From Rostratula benghalensis (taxonomy: Eukaryota > Chordata > Aves > Charadriiformes > Rostratulidae), in the NCBI GenBank assembly GCA_013399305.1, contig VXAI01000194.1, positions 124,001 to 188,000 on the forward strand: a stretch of DNA of 64,000 nt, written 5' to 3'. Shown here piece after piece: positions 11,062 to 23,116 of this stretch (positions are counted from its first letter, which is position 1; the number at the start of each line of letters is the position of its first letter). The notes below the pieces were generated by a model that worked only from the letters and a program-made list of their open reading frames with translations, was not told where the DNA came from and made no database searches. The translations under genes and the position numbers were made by a program.

Positions 11062-14000
11062 CAGTCGAGGGTTTGGGGTTTGTGTGGTGCTTGTTGGTGG
11101 GTGGAGCTGTGGGGTGTGAGGGCCACCATCGGTCTCTGGGGGTGTTTGGGGGGTTGCAACAATTAGCAGGAAATACCTGAAACCCCAATTAACTGGAGTC
11201 TATAACTGTGATGGTCCAGATGGAAAAAGGGAGCAAATAAAAAGATGTCGGGGGGAGGGGAGGCAGAAGCTGGGAAGGCCCTAATTAGACTGGCACGTTT
11301 TCTGCCCAGCAGTGACTTGGAGCAAATATTATTTCTGGTCTCTGTAACCTCTGCTCCTCCTCCCCGCTTGCTGTCTGAATAATATTTACTGGTACATCAA
11401 TGTTTTTCAGAGTTTGGCTCATCCACCTCCATTGCCAGATTCATATGTGTCTCTGTTGATATTGATGTTATTCAAACAATGATCATCTCCTTCCCTTGTC
11501 AGTTTGTATTGCATCTTTCACGAAGCACAATCTTAGCAAACAAGCATCATCCTCTGCTTTTTTTTCCCCATTTGTGTTTTTTTTTTTCCTTTTGCTAGAA
11601 GTGATATTTAAATTAAACCATGCCTTGTTTTTTTTTTTCACTCATATTTCCGAAGGCAGCAAAGTTTATGGATCTGGGAAATGGAATCAATATGAAGTTG
11701 GATTGTCCTTATGAGATCCTCTTAATATCCCAGGAGGCCGGGCTCTGTACAGCAGGATTAAGAAAAGGGAAAATTACTGAGGGCAGGATTCTTGGGAGGG
11801 CTGTTTGTGTGCACATCACGGACAAATATTGAATTGTGGAAAACATAATCCAGGGAATCCAGGGGTTTGTGTAGCTTTAATTGAAACCGTTTGTAACCTT
11901 CATTCTCTCCAGTCTTACATGACTCTTTTTATCTTCCTTGGGTTCTACTGCACATTGAATTCATAAAATATACAAAAATTCAATGTTCTTAGAAGAAAAT
12001 TAATATCCACTCTTGGGGGAGAGGTGGCAAAGCAAATAATGACACCAGGTGACATAAAAGTGAGCCTATTTCTCAGAATGCTAAAGCTTTGCACAGAGCT
12101 GTGTGGCCGCTACTGGGTGATTCACCTTTTGTATGAAGGTACATCAGAAGTAGATGCAAGACTTCCTTAATTCTGAGTAACTACTTTTTTTTATTGATGT
12201 ATTTGTGACAGATTTTTCTGCCTTGCTCCCAGCCTTCCCTCTCAGGGGAATGTGTTTGCTTCAGACGGGCTCATAATGATTCTGCAATACTGTTGGGTTC
12301 CTAACCGAGCTCTCTTCACCAGAGTTCATTAGAAATAAAACTTAATTGAATTAGGGCAGTTACCCATGCAGGAGCAATTAGAAGTGGCAGAAATATTCTT
12401 TCTGAGCAGGCAGTTTTGCTTATTCTCGGGGAAGGAGGGGGTGCTCCCTGCCCAGCTGCTCACCACGGGCGCTGCTGCTGCCCTGCCAGTTCCTCGCTCT
12501 CATTTCTCTCTTGATCTCCTCTGTGCCCATCTCCCTCTGCATTCCCTTGGCCTCCTGTTTTTGCACTTGATGGTGGCTTTTTCTTTCTCCTCTGGCAAAC
12601 TGCTTCATACCAAGCAGATTGGTGTTGGTTTTATGCTGTGATTTTTCCTCCTGTCGGTGGCTGCCTTCACCTTGCTGTCAGTTTGTGTCACCTCTGCTGG
12701 GGTGGAGGGGGTCACTGCTCACCACAGCCACCCCACTCGCTCTCCTCATCACTCTGCACCACTTCCTCAGAGGTATTGATCTGTCCTAAGCACATGACCC
12801 TGATTTTTCTGCCCAACTATTCCATAGCCTAATCCTTAATGTGAAGTATTTGCAGTATTTTCAGTGACAGTATTTCCAATTTACACCACCCGTGTTTGTG
12901 TGAAGTGGGAACATCCTGAGTCAAGATAAGTCCTCATCTTCAGGATTCTGTAGAAGACTCTTCTCATCTCCTTTTATAATAATAAATATCCAATATTCCT
13001 GCAAAAAGCTTTTCACCAGGGTGATGTATCCCCCATTGGCTCCTTAGATCCAGCAAAAGTGGGCAATATAAATGGGTTGAAGAAGAAAACAAGGGTGTTT
13101 GGGGGGGACCTGAACAAATTGAGATGAAGTGATGGGAAATGTGGAGGCAAGGAGTTGGAGTAGGAAGAAGGGACAGGACTGAAGATGAAGACCAAATATC
13201 TAAGATTAGAGCTCTGGGAGTTCTCTCTCTGTAACGTGTGCTTGAATTTTACCCAATTTGTAGTCTTGGCATTTTCCTTTCTTTTTTACTTTAATATGCT
13301 CATATATTTACCAAGCTGTAGGAAGAAGGAAAATGGAAGTTATACAGATTCAGTGTGCATAACAGAAATGTGATACGGCATATTCCCTCTGAGTATTTTC
13401 AGAATAAAAAGCAGAGAGAAATCAGATAAATGCATCAATAGGATTCAGCTGTCTGCCAAAGCATGTTTTAAATATCAAATTAGAATATAATAGTATGCAT
13501 AGTTTCCATATCAAATTATGACATTATTGGCAGAGACTAGAAGGTGACACAACTCAGAGTCCTCCTACATCCCTGGGTAGCAGATGAAACAGTCTTAAGT
13601 GGAATACAAAGTGATTTTGTAATCAAATGAGGGCTTATGCAGGCATTCATGTGATTCACACAAGGGAAATTGGAATAGAGGGGAATGGGTGGGTTTTTAA
13701 TATATTGTTTTTTATGCTAGGGTCAATTGCCAGACTGGGGACACCAGGATCTACATCCATGTGCCCAGATGGTGTAGATGACCACAGCCAAGCACTCTAC
13801 TCCCCTTGCCTTTTCCTCACTGGCCCAGTTGGCCAAGCACTTCTGTGGGAGGTGCTATAGTTGGGTGGGAGAGACACAGCTGGGAATTGCAGAATATTTC
13901 CACTGGGACAGGGAATTCTGCTCTCTGGAGCCACATCCATCTGGGGGAAAAATGGGAGGTTGTTCTCCTCCCAGAAGTGTAAGGAGACCGTGAGCTGTTA

Positions 14001-17000
14001 CTTAGTGCCTGAGCTGTGGGGTGCATCCTTGTTCAGGAGGTACTTGGGGGGCATGGGTGTTCTTGAGTTCTAGAATAAAATTGGCTGCTAATGAGGCATC
14101 ATTAATGTCCTCTAGAGACCTCTGGTACTCACCAGCAGCAGAGATCCCCTGGACAAGGTTGTGAAAGCATCGAAGGAGATGGGTTGTGCTTTAGGATATC
14201 TTTTCTGTTGATAGTCTCCTTCTGTCACTTGAAAGTGGACAGAAGAGCAATGTTTGTAGCAATAAATAGAAAGTGTCAGCGGTGACTCCTCCAGGTGGCA
14301 GTGGCTGATTCGTTGTCCCCATGGATGCACTGTCACAAGGAGACACATTGCTCAGAGCGAGGGGCTCCCACCGCCTCCCGTGTGGGCAGCGGGGTTTGGT
14401 TCAGCCTGAGGATGTTCACTTGTTGCCTTCTGGCAGCTCTTAACCCCAAAATTCATTTCAGTAGTTGTGCAAAAAAACTAATGTCCTTGTCTCATAGTTA
14501 CTCCCACCAGACAACAGCATGTAGATGAGTGTTGGGGTAGATTGTATATTTAATATATCACATACTGTAGGCTTTTTAAGTAATAAGGCAATAACGAAAG
14601 CAAGAACATCTGGAAGTATGCTGTCAAACAGTTATTCTTTAAATATTGATGATCTGGTTTTGTAACCATCACAGGGAAAACACAGATGGAGTTGGGAGCT
14701 GTAGCTGGGCAGCTTGGCTCAGGCAGTGTGGCCAAATCCTGAGCAGCACGAGGAGAGGAAGGGACTGCAGAAATCCCAGTCGGATGAGCTTTTTCTCACT
14801 TGTTGGGAACACCTTCCCATTTCTCTTGGAAATGTTCTTTCCTGGAAGATGCATGGCGACTGGCACAGGGGTTTGATGAAGGCCACTGAGGAAACATCTC
14901 GCTGTATTGTGTACTCCAGAAGATAAAGGTGGGCAGGTTGGGTGGTGGCTTCTGAGGGTGATGAGACTGTTCTTGTGGAGGAGGCAATTTCCATGGTGTT
15001 CCCTGCATGTTTAAGGTTTAGGTGCAGTTCGAGGCTGTGGCTCCCCCAGACGTGGGGAGAAAGACAAAGAGGAAATATTTTTTTTTTCCAAGCCTAAGAT
15101 ATATTGCTCTAATATTTTCTTTTTCCTTTTGCTTCTATTCCCTTTTGGCAGTTCCATCTCTCCATATAGCTATAGGCTGTCTGTCAGCGGCTCTCTCTCT
15201 CACACGCACAGAATATTTGTTAACTACAACTATTTGAGGCGAAACAGTGAGGTTCTGTGCTGAAGAAGAGTTTCTCAGATAACTGCCTGAGGCACCAGAC
15301 ATCTTAGAATCAAAATCTGGAAAGCAGAGTCATTATTTCTGTTGTTTTAGTGCCTGCTTTTATTCTCTTTCTTATTGACAAATGTTCCTTAACCCATACT
15401 GCTGTGGGTGTGTGGTTTTTTTTTTCCACATTTGCACCATACAGAACAGTTAAGAAAAAAAAACAAAACAACTTTTTATTTAACCATCTTTGCAATGTCT
15501 CCTACTTTGTACTCCATCAGCCTTTGCTGTCTCCTTTTTGGACTTCTGAGCTAAGGATCTAAACTCTGAAGTCTGTAGCTTTCCATGTGAGGTGTGAATG
15601 GGAAGAGTCTGGAACGAATAGGAGCAGAGGGGAGAAGTCCTCTCCAGCTCCCCATGGGGAAGTGTCAAACAGATCCCAGCACTGCAAACTGCCTTCTTCA
15701 AGGAGTACATCACCATCTGCCTGGCTGGCTTGTGTAGCTGCTGCCAGTTGTACAAATGATTGATGCAACCTCTGTAACAGCTAAAACTAATGGATCTTCT
15801 AGAAGATGAGTGCTTCCCACTGCAGAAAGCACATCTGGGTCTTTATTATTGCATAAAGCCCCACTGGGGGTAGGGGGGGAGCCCACACCAGGAACCTGAG
15901 AATTTGGCTGAGGGAAAACTCTAAATGGCAGATGAGGCATCTGTGTCTTTGTGGCTTAACCTCTGACAACTGCTCACACTTCCCCAAGGCCTGGGAGGGG
16001 ATCCTTGGCACCATGATATTCAGGACCTCCTTTGATGAGAAGCCAGTGTGTGACTGGTTCCAGTGCAGGTTGTCTTTGGACCTCGTGATAGGCTGTGACA
16101 CAAAGGTGCCAGGGTTAATACTGTTCATTGTGATGGAGATGCCCCACAGCTCGGAGCTGAGGCTGCTGAACCACAGCTACTTGTGCAGTCCTGTGGGCCA
16201 TGGGAAGAGATGACCTTTGGGACTTTGGGAGGTCAGAGCCCAAGGACATGCTCTTGTCTGTGCCCTTGCTCTGGAGCTGTTTTGTTCCCTGCCAGGTCAC
16301 TGTGATGGGGTGTGGATGTGGTGGGGAGGTACAGTGCTCAAAACCCATTTCAGATGCAGAAGTATCTGCTTTGTTCCTGGTAATGGTGTGAGTTTAGTGC
16401 AGTTGTTGTGTCTCTGGACTCAGGTCAGGGCTTTCTTGTAGGCTGTTAAAGCCAAGCACTGTGCTGCTGCTGCTGAGAGCTTACCTTTTAGTATGTAGAC
16501 AACGGGTAGCAAGTAAATAAAGTGCTATAAAGATAAGGAGAAAAGGTAGTGAGGTGATGATAGCACCATGGTTTCACAACTCATTTGTCCCAATGGGCTA
16601 TGGGAGTCTCAGGTGTCTGTAAGAAATTAATAATTATTCATTGGCATAACAGTAAAAAAGAAAAAAAAAATAGATGGGAGACCCAGAGGAGCACAAAATG
16701 TGATTTTTTATTTATTTTTTTTTTCAGCAGCAGTATAAGAGGAGAAATCATAACCCGATCATCTTCTCAGCAGCTTGAAGCCCTGATGCTTTTGTGGGCC
16801 TTGCAAATCAAAAGGACATTTTGTCTGAGTTGATGGTGAGGTTTTTGCCTGCACTGGGATGAGGACAGTGACAGAGAACACTCTTGGGACCAGCTCTTCT
16901 CAGCTGAAGAGCCTCTGAGAAAGTCCTGAGGAAGGAAGGGTTTTCAGGGAGAGAGAGCAGCTTTTTATTAGCTCTACTAGAAGTGCACAGATGAGTTTTG

Positions 17001-20000
17001 TGGTTAGACAGCCCTCTTAAGGCACCTTTCACTAGTTGCAGGAGTGCCAGCTCTTAACTCCCTTGCTGCTGTGGACCACAAAGAAAGGTCCTAAGAGGTG
17101 AAGAGTTGAAGTCTTGGGTGGCTTCTTGTTGCTGCTCCAGCAGTTCAGGAGCTGATGCTCCTGAGCTGTGCCCTGCTGCCCTGGCAATTGTGCCTCTCTG
17201 GTGCCCCTGGTGCTGCTCCTCTCTGAAGACGCAATCTCCCAAGTTGTTTTTATCATTACTTTATTTTTGCATTTCATTCTTTATTGGTAGAATTGATAGA
17301 TACATGCTAAGTTTGAATCACACCCGCTTGTTTCCACAGTAAGCCTTTAAAGCTGGGCTGTGTGCTGCTGCACATGCTGTGGCTCACGGGGATTTTTAAG
17401 AGCTGAATGTAATTTACTGAGGCTCAAAAAAAAACCCCTTACAGTTTTACAAAAATATGAAAGTGTGCTCTGGTAACAGAAATACTTCTAAGACCTAAAT
17501 TCATTCCATTCTGATAACATTCAGATTGGTCTATCCACAAATAATATTCATTGCAGCGTTTTATTTACATTTTTAAGCATGTTTGATTAACCTGCCTTTG
17601 GACTGCAGCGCTGAGTGTCTAGACTGACAGATGAACTGCAGTGGAAAATTAAGGATATAAACTTGTTTACCGAGATTGGGTGGAATCTTTACAGTTCTCT
17701 GCAGCCTTTCCAAATGAGCCTTTGCCTCTGTAATGATGGTAGAGATCTTTACCCAATTTCTCAGCGTTTCGATAGCGAGAGGTCTCAACGCAGGGCTCGG
17801 CCACGCACAGCCTCATGTGCTGTGGGAAAGCTGGTGCTGAGCTCCCCTTAAATTTGTCCCCGTTCCTGACAATGGCCATAAATAACAGGGTTGCACAGAA
17901 ATCACTCCAAGGGAGGACTGGAGGAGGCTCCGTCCGGGAGCACCGCGCTAGAGGGGGCTCTCAGCCCATCACCACATCCTGCAGGCTCTGGCAATGCTGG
18001 CTGAGCGTGTTTTTAACGCTGCCATCGAGCACTTCAGTTCTAAAAAAAAAAATATTAAGTTGAAAATCTCAGTTTCTTCTTGTCTCTGCGTAGCCACTGA
18101 TGAAAAAAGCGGATAAAACGGTCTGTAAACAGTTTCCCATGCTCTGTGTGGCTCAGAGCACACTGTGTCTGCCTGTTTCCTGGGTGAACAAACCCTTCAC
18201 CTGGGTCATAACCAGTTTTGCTGTGAGGAGTTGTGTGATTTTAGTTGCAATTATCATTGAAACTAATGGAGATGCTTTCATCACGTGGCATCCTAAACCA
18301 CTTCCCAGATCTGAAAAATTAAGTAAATGTGAATTATCCAATGCCTCCTAGGGTTTGAAATCACAACCAAGTTCTTGTTTGCAAAGGTGCATCGACCAGA
18401 ACTGTGTCAAAGTCAAACAGGAGCAGAAATACCGTGGCTGATAGAGGGATTGTGGCTGGGTTTCTCCAGGTGCCATGGGCAGACTGGAACATGGCACTGC
18501 TCTCACCGTGCCACACATCTCCCTCTGCCCCACAGTCCCAGCAGGTCCCCTGCCCGCACCAGTGGGATTGAGGAAATTAATTTAATGTCCATAGCCCTAC
18601 TCTTAGTTGGGACATAGAGCCAGTTTATGGTTGGTGTTTGAGCCAGAGAGGTGTTGACAAGGTTTTCCACAGTGTGGGGCTGTATGTAATGTCACTCTTA
18701 CGTATGGAAAAAAAAAACAGTTCTTGCTACTTCCATGAGAGTTCCTCAGGCGGTGGAGTCCAGCCCTCCCCGCAGCCTCCCTGAGCTTCTCCCTGTTCTG
18801 CCAAAACCACTGTGAGATCCTCAAAAGGAGAATTTGCTGAAAGTGCAGCCAGGGCTGCATCAAAAGCTGCCGGCATCAGTGCTGCCACGTGTTTACATGT
18901 TCCTCAGAGCACCCCCTCTCTGACAGCACATCACAAGGCACCGGATCAAAAAAGGTCCAGCTACTTCTTGGGTTGTTTTTCAACCCACTTTGCACAGCCT
19001 TGAGTCACAGCACCCCCGAGGAGCCAGGAGGGGGTGGTGGCTCTGCACGTTGTGTTTCATGAGTGGTGCAAACCCCCAGCACCCTCAGCCTCACAGAAAG
19101 GGGTTGGTTTGGGGTTTTGGGTTTTTTTCAAGTGTGTGAAAACAGCAGGTAAATCAGGAATGAACATTTCTGGCAAAGCCCATGGGCCAAATGGAAATCA
19201 GAGCAGAGAGGGGAGGCCAGGCAGTGGTCACAGCCCTCTGCATCCTGGGTACCAAAACTGACTTTATTTGGGGAGGAAAATAAAGAGTTTTAATTGCCAG
19301 TTTATTATAAACTGTGCATGGCCTGTAAATATTGCAGGTGCCAAAAATTGCTGAACTCATAGCAGCAAACTTACCTGCTTATTTTTATTGTGCCAAGTTG
19401 AGCTGTTTTTTTTCCAATTGGGTAGCTGCTGTAATAGAAATATTATACTGGAAGCCAAGCTTACTCCCAAACCTAATGCATTTTCAACCTTTTTATGCTG
19501 ATTTCAGGATGTACCGCTCCTGTCATTTGCATCCAGATATCAGGAAGTGATGTGTTAGGAGAGCATCTCATCTGCTGCCAGGGATGAAGCCACAGAAACC
19601 ACTTATACCAGCAGATTTACAGGTAAAAATGTCTTTATTTTAAAAGATTGCTAGAGAAATGGAAATTTTCTTCTTTAGCCTATGAGTTAAAAACACTGGG
19701 AATTTCAAACACATCTGTTGGACCTGCTGGTGAACGGGGGCTGGTTGTGCTGCAGGTGCAGGATCACAGAGCAGTGATGAGTTTTCCAGCCTTGCCTTCG
19801 TCATCTCCAGGAACATAAGAAAAGGTCTCTTTGCCACTAGTGAATGAGGTCAGAGTGCTGTAAAATCAACCCAAATGGGGATTTTACACTGGCATGGGAA
19901 TGCAGCAAGTGCCCCTGTGCTGTGGGCTGACATTAAATGTGGTGTTAGAGCTGGAGCTGTGGCTTTTTGGAGAACTTGGTCTTGCAGGAGACCTAAGTGT

Positions 20001-22880
20001 TTATTACATTCTGTTTTCATTTGTATGCAGCCTCGTGGACTCTGAGCAGATTGGTTGTGAAATTTTCATCAGTTGTTCATTACTGGCCTGTCAATTTATG
20101 GTTCTGGCTGTGTCTCTCACAAACGCTTCCATGAGTAGTCAGTCTGACGGAAATCCAGGGCAGGACCGGACTGTGGGCTCTCAATCCTCGAGGTGATGTT
20201 CCCAGGTCAACAGTTTCGGTTCATTATTAGGGAAAGATATCTCTGATGCCTGTGCTGGTGCTGAGTTATTGCCTCTTATTCTCGTGGAAATGGAAAATGC
20301 ACAGTTTTCTGAGCTGTCAGTCTGGGATCTACAATAAGCAGTAAAAATGAACTTTAAAAGCAAAGCTCAAGCAATTGGGAAAGATGGTGCTTTGATACTG
20401 TCTTCTCAAGCCAACTTGCAGCCTAAGCAAAATTATACATGGGTTTTGCCAAGCTTAAGATTTCTAAAATGCTTTGATTTCCCCTCCTTCTCCCTGCGTT
20501 TTTGGCACTTTGCTTGCAGTGTGCAACCACAGCAGGCGTCACAGATGTAACATGCGTGTAAGAACAGGGCATTTTAAGTGCTGACATGACAGAGATGTCA
20601 CTTGGTTCTCAAGGAAAAGGCAAGTGGAATGGCGGGAAAATAATCCAGTACTGCAGTAGGCTAAAGGCTGGATAAGTCAGAGGTGCTTTGCAGGCAGCAT
20701 TATTCATCAGTGGTATTGCTGAGTCAGAGAAGAAAGATCTACATAAAAAGGGCTGCTGTTGGATCACGTCTTAATGCAGAAATTTCCTACTAGATTTTTT
20801 TTTTTTACTGGTGCTGAAGCAGCACCACTTGTGAAGCTACAGAGCTTACAGAGGAAATGTAATGATGAAGTTATTTCTGCTAGGAAGCCTTCCCAATAGT
20901 AACTTGCTTTCCACAGAGGGTTCTCAGTGCCCAATGGGGATTTCCCCAGTGAGAAAAATAAGAGGTGATTTGGGCCCTGATGCTTCAGGGTGGGTTAGGA
21001 TGTAGAACTAGTGATGTGTGAGCTCCAGGTAGTTGGCTGATAGGACTTCTTGTGACTTTCTACCTGAATTTTTCTTGTGACTGTTCAGAGGCCTTCAGAA
21101 GAGTGCCCAGAGTGTCTACTCCAAAGCTAACACCTTCTCTCCTGAGTCATGCTCTCCAGATGCTGTGGTGACAGCTCGGAGCATCCCGCAGGAAAGCTTT
21201 GCTGTGTCTTCCATTTGCATGGGGCAACACCACGTAGCACCAGCACAGATGGATCTGTACGTAGGTATGGAACCCAGCCTGCTCCTGGGGAACTTCTCCT
21301 CCAGGTTTATGGTGCTCCCACGGGATGGGCCGTGCCCCAGAGCAGAGGTCCCAGCAGGGGTCCTGCCACAGCTCTGTGTGGAGCTGCCCTCCCAGCCCAT
21401 GGCCAGCTCTTCTATTGCACCTTCTCATCTGCCCACACTTAAATTCCTGGCTTCTGGGGCACTTTTTGGAAATGTTTGTTATCCCCCTTACCTGAGGAAA
21501 TGATAGAAAAATGCTCAACTACCAGATCCAGCCTCCTTGGCAGGGAGCAAAAGCTTTCTCTTTTTTTTTTTTTTCCTTTCCCCCACTCACCCCGGCCGAA
21601 TCACTTTAATTCATTTTTAAGGGTGCATGAAGAAATCATTCCAGTGCAGGATCCAGCACTCGGATCCTTTTGTTTCATAAGATTTGTCACTTGGTAACAT
21701 ACTAGTTCTTAGCTTTTTGCTATGCAGGGAATGACAAATGAAGGATCAAACACGAGAGTTAAATGATGAGGAGTTATGAAACCCTCATTTTGTTTTGCTG
21801 TCTCATTATGTTACGAAGGAAACAGCCACCTTTGTGTTTGCTCCCCCCCGTCATGGATTAGTCTGGTGTTTGTACTGGAAAGAAAACAGGGAAAAAGTTG
21901 TACCTCTTGTCTTCCTATTTCTGTTCCAATTAATCAGATTTCTGTTTGGGCAATAGCCATTCCCACTTGCAGTAGGTACAATTCGCCAACCTTGCAACTA
22001 CATTTCCTTCTACATAAATCAATCTCTCTTTAATTTTATCCTGTACTGTATTTGACCAAACCCTCAGGAATTGGTTATAAAAACTATACAAGTTCAGCTT
22101 TCTATTTTGATCAATTCTGAGGGCTGTAGGCAGGTATTCTGTAATGTAATCAGTGCTCATAGACAGCTCAAGTGCAGTAGAACAATGTTGATGTTGAAAA
22201 TCCAGCAACAATTTTTTAGCCACCTGTGCTGTCTGCATTGTTCCCAGTTTTTGGAATGCCAGCTTGCAAGTTAAAAGCATGGGATATGAAAGTTTTCAAG
22301 ATGCAAGCAAGACTCTTATTTTAAAAAAATATTTTTAAAATTATTTATCACTTCCATATGGCTGTTGTGCAATGTGGCTGCATTATATATGGACATCTAA
22401 TAACAACTTCAATTGGTCTTTAATGAGGAAAACATTTTTTCTGTGTGTGTAGATGTGCAATCCTGTGCTGGTCCTCCAGCTGCATTAGAATAAAAATCAG
22501 GGAGTTCATAAATCCAACCAGCTTAGAGAAAAGCACCCGTGACCTTCCCAAGCTGGTTGTGGGATTTGATTCTCTGCAAAAACCCCTTTGGTGCTGTGCG
22601 GGTGGGAGGGTGTGAACATCCTTCACCCTGGGTCTTGCCGAATGCTGGAATTGTAAAGTCATAAAACCTGTCTGGAGGGGTGACACTGGGTGAGGTGTGA
22701 GGGGCTCTGGGCTGCAGGGACCAGCTGTGACCCTGCTTTGCTTCTGGTCTAATAACAGGCTTAAAGAAATGGGAGAGGAAGAGCATCCACAGAGCATATG
22801 AGAATAGGGGGTTTTCCTGTGAAATGTGGCCTGAACCTTCCCTGCATCCTTGTGAAAATTTCTCCTGTCCCCCAGGTCTG
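11062..22880. other. long non-coding stretch, no gene recognised
   Basis: About 11.8 kb in which I recognise no exon, RNA gene or transposon end. Contents are unique sequence, short T tracts (for example near 11570-11640, 15080, 16706-16724 and 20789-20800) and modest GC changes. The longest frames are about 110-125 codons, in GC-richer spots such as 15799-16128 (-) and 21147-21518 (both strands). They overlap on opposite strands and have no domain. A polypyrimidine-CAG acceptor-like context occurs near 16705-16730, but no convincing exon follows. Confidence 0.5.
14288..14300 (+). promoter_or_regulatory. weak CTCF-like site
   Basis: CCTCCAGGTGGCA matches the vertebrate CTCF core CCASYAGRKGGCR at all but one position (T for A at the third base). 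A 13-base near-match is expected now and then by chance in 64 kb, so this is only a candidate boundary or insulator site. Confidence 0.25.
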
Positions 22881-22957
22881 TCCCTGTCTCTTCCCTCCTT
22901 GGAGAATGTGTCCAAGTCCCTGAGCTCTCTCCTCCCCTTGGAGAATGTGTCCAAGTG
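22881..22957. repeat. 39-bp tandem duplication (two copies)
   Basis: TTGGAGAATGTGTCCAAGT occurs at 22899-22917 and again at 22938-22956, exactly 39 bp apart. The intervening CCCTG...CTCTCTCCTCC segments are also similar. On the minus strand it yields a repeated DTFSK-type peptide inside two overlapping frames, but the frames are otherwise unremarkable. It is a recent short tandem duplication. Confidence 0.8.
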
Positions 22958-23045
22958 CCAGCTTTGGGAAGGGTTGTTGGTGGAGGAGGCTCTGGTGTCT
23001 GTGGCAGGAGCTGGGGGAGGAGAGGTGGCTGGAGGACCAACCAGA

Positions 23046-23116
23046 CTCAATTCAAGAAATGCAAAACTATTTTCTTACAGGTTTTGAAGAGTTTTGCATT
23101 TCTTGATGAAGTTGAG
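23046..23116. repeat. 71-base hairpin with a perfect 17-bp stem
   Basis: The left arm TCAAGAAATGCAAAACT (23052-23068) is an exact reverse complement of the right arm AGTTTTGCATTTCTTGA (23090-23106). A 21-base loop separates them. A further 5-bp outer stem (CTCAA 23046-23050 with TTGAG 23112-23116) closes the structure after an asymmetric internal loop. Size and shape resemble a short microRNA precursor, but the stem is shorter than the roughly 33 bp usual for a primary microRNA. It could also be the relic of a palindromic mobile element or of an inverted duplication. I do not recognise either arm as a known mature microRNA. The structure is seen directly; the function is unknown. Confidence 0.7.

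Noticed and set aside
16705..16840. Polypyrimidine-CAG followed by GTGAGG, resembling a small exon
   Set aside because: Acceptor and donor words are common by chance, and the intervening sequence has no conserved frame or other support.
17940..17965. CTCF-like CGCTAGAGGGGGC
   Set aside because: Resembles a CTCF half but the spacing of the G run is wrong by one or two bases.
22420..23040. 206-codon minus-strand frame
   Set aside because: The N-terminal half is Pro-rich and includes the 39-bp tandem duplication. No domain is visible and a second long frame overlaps it on the same strand. Best explained by base composition.
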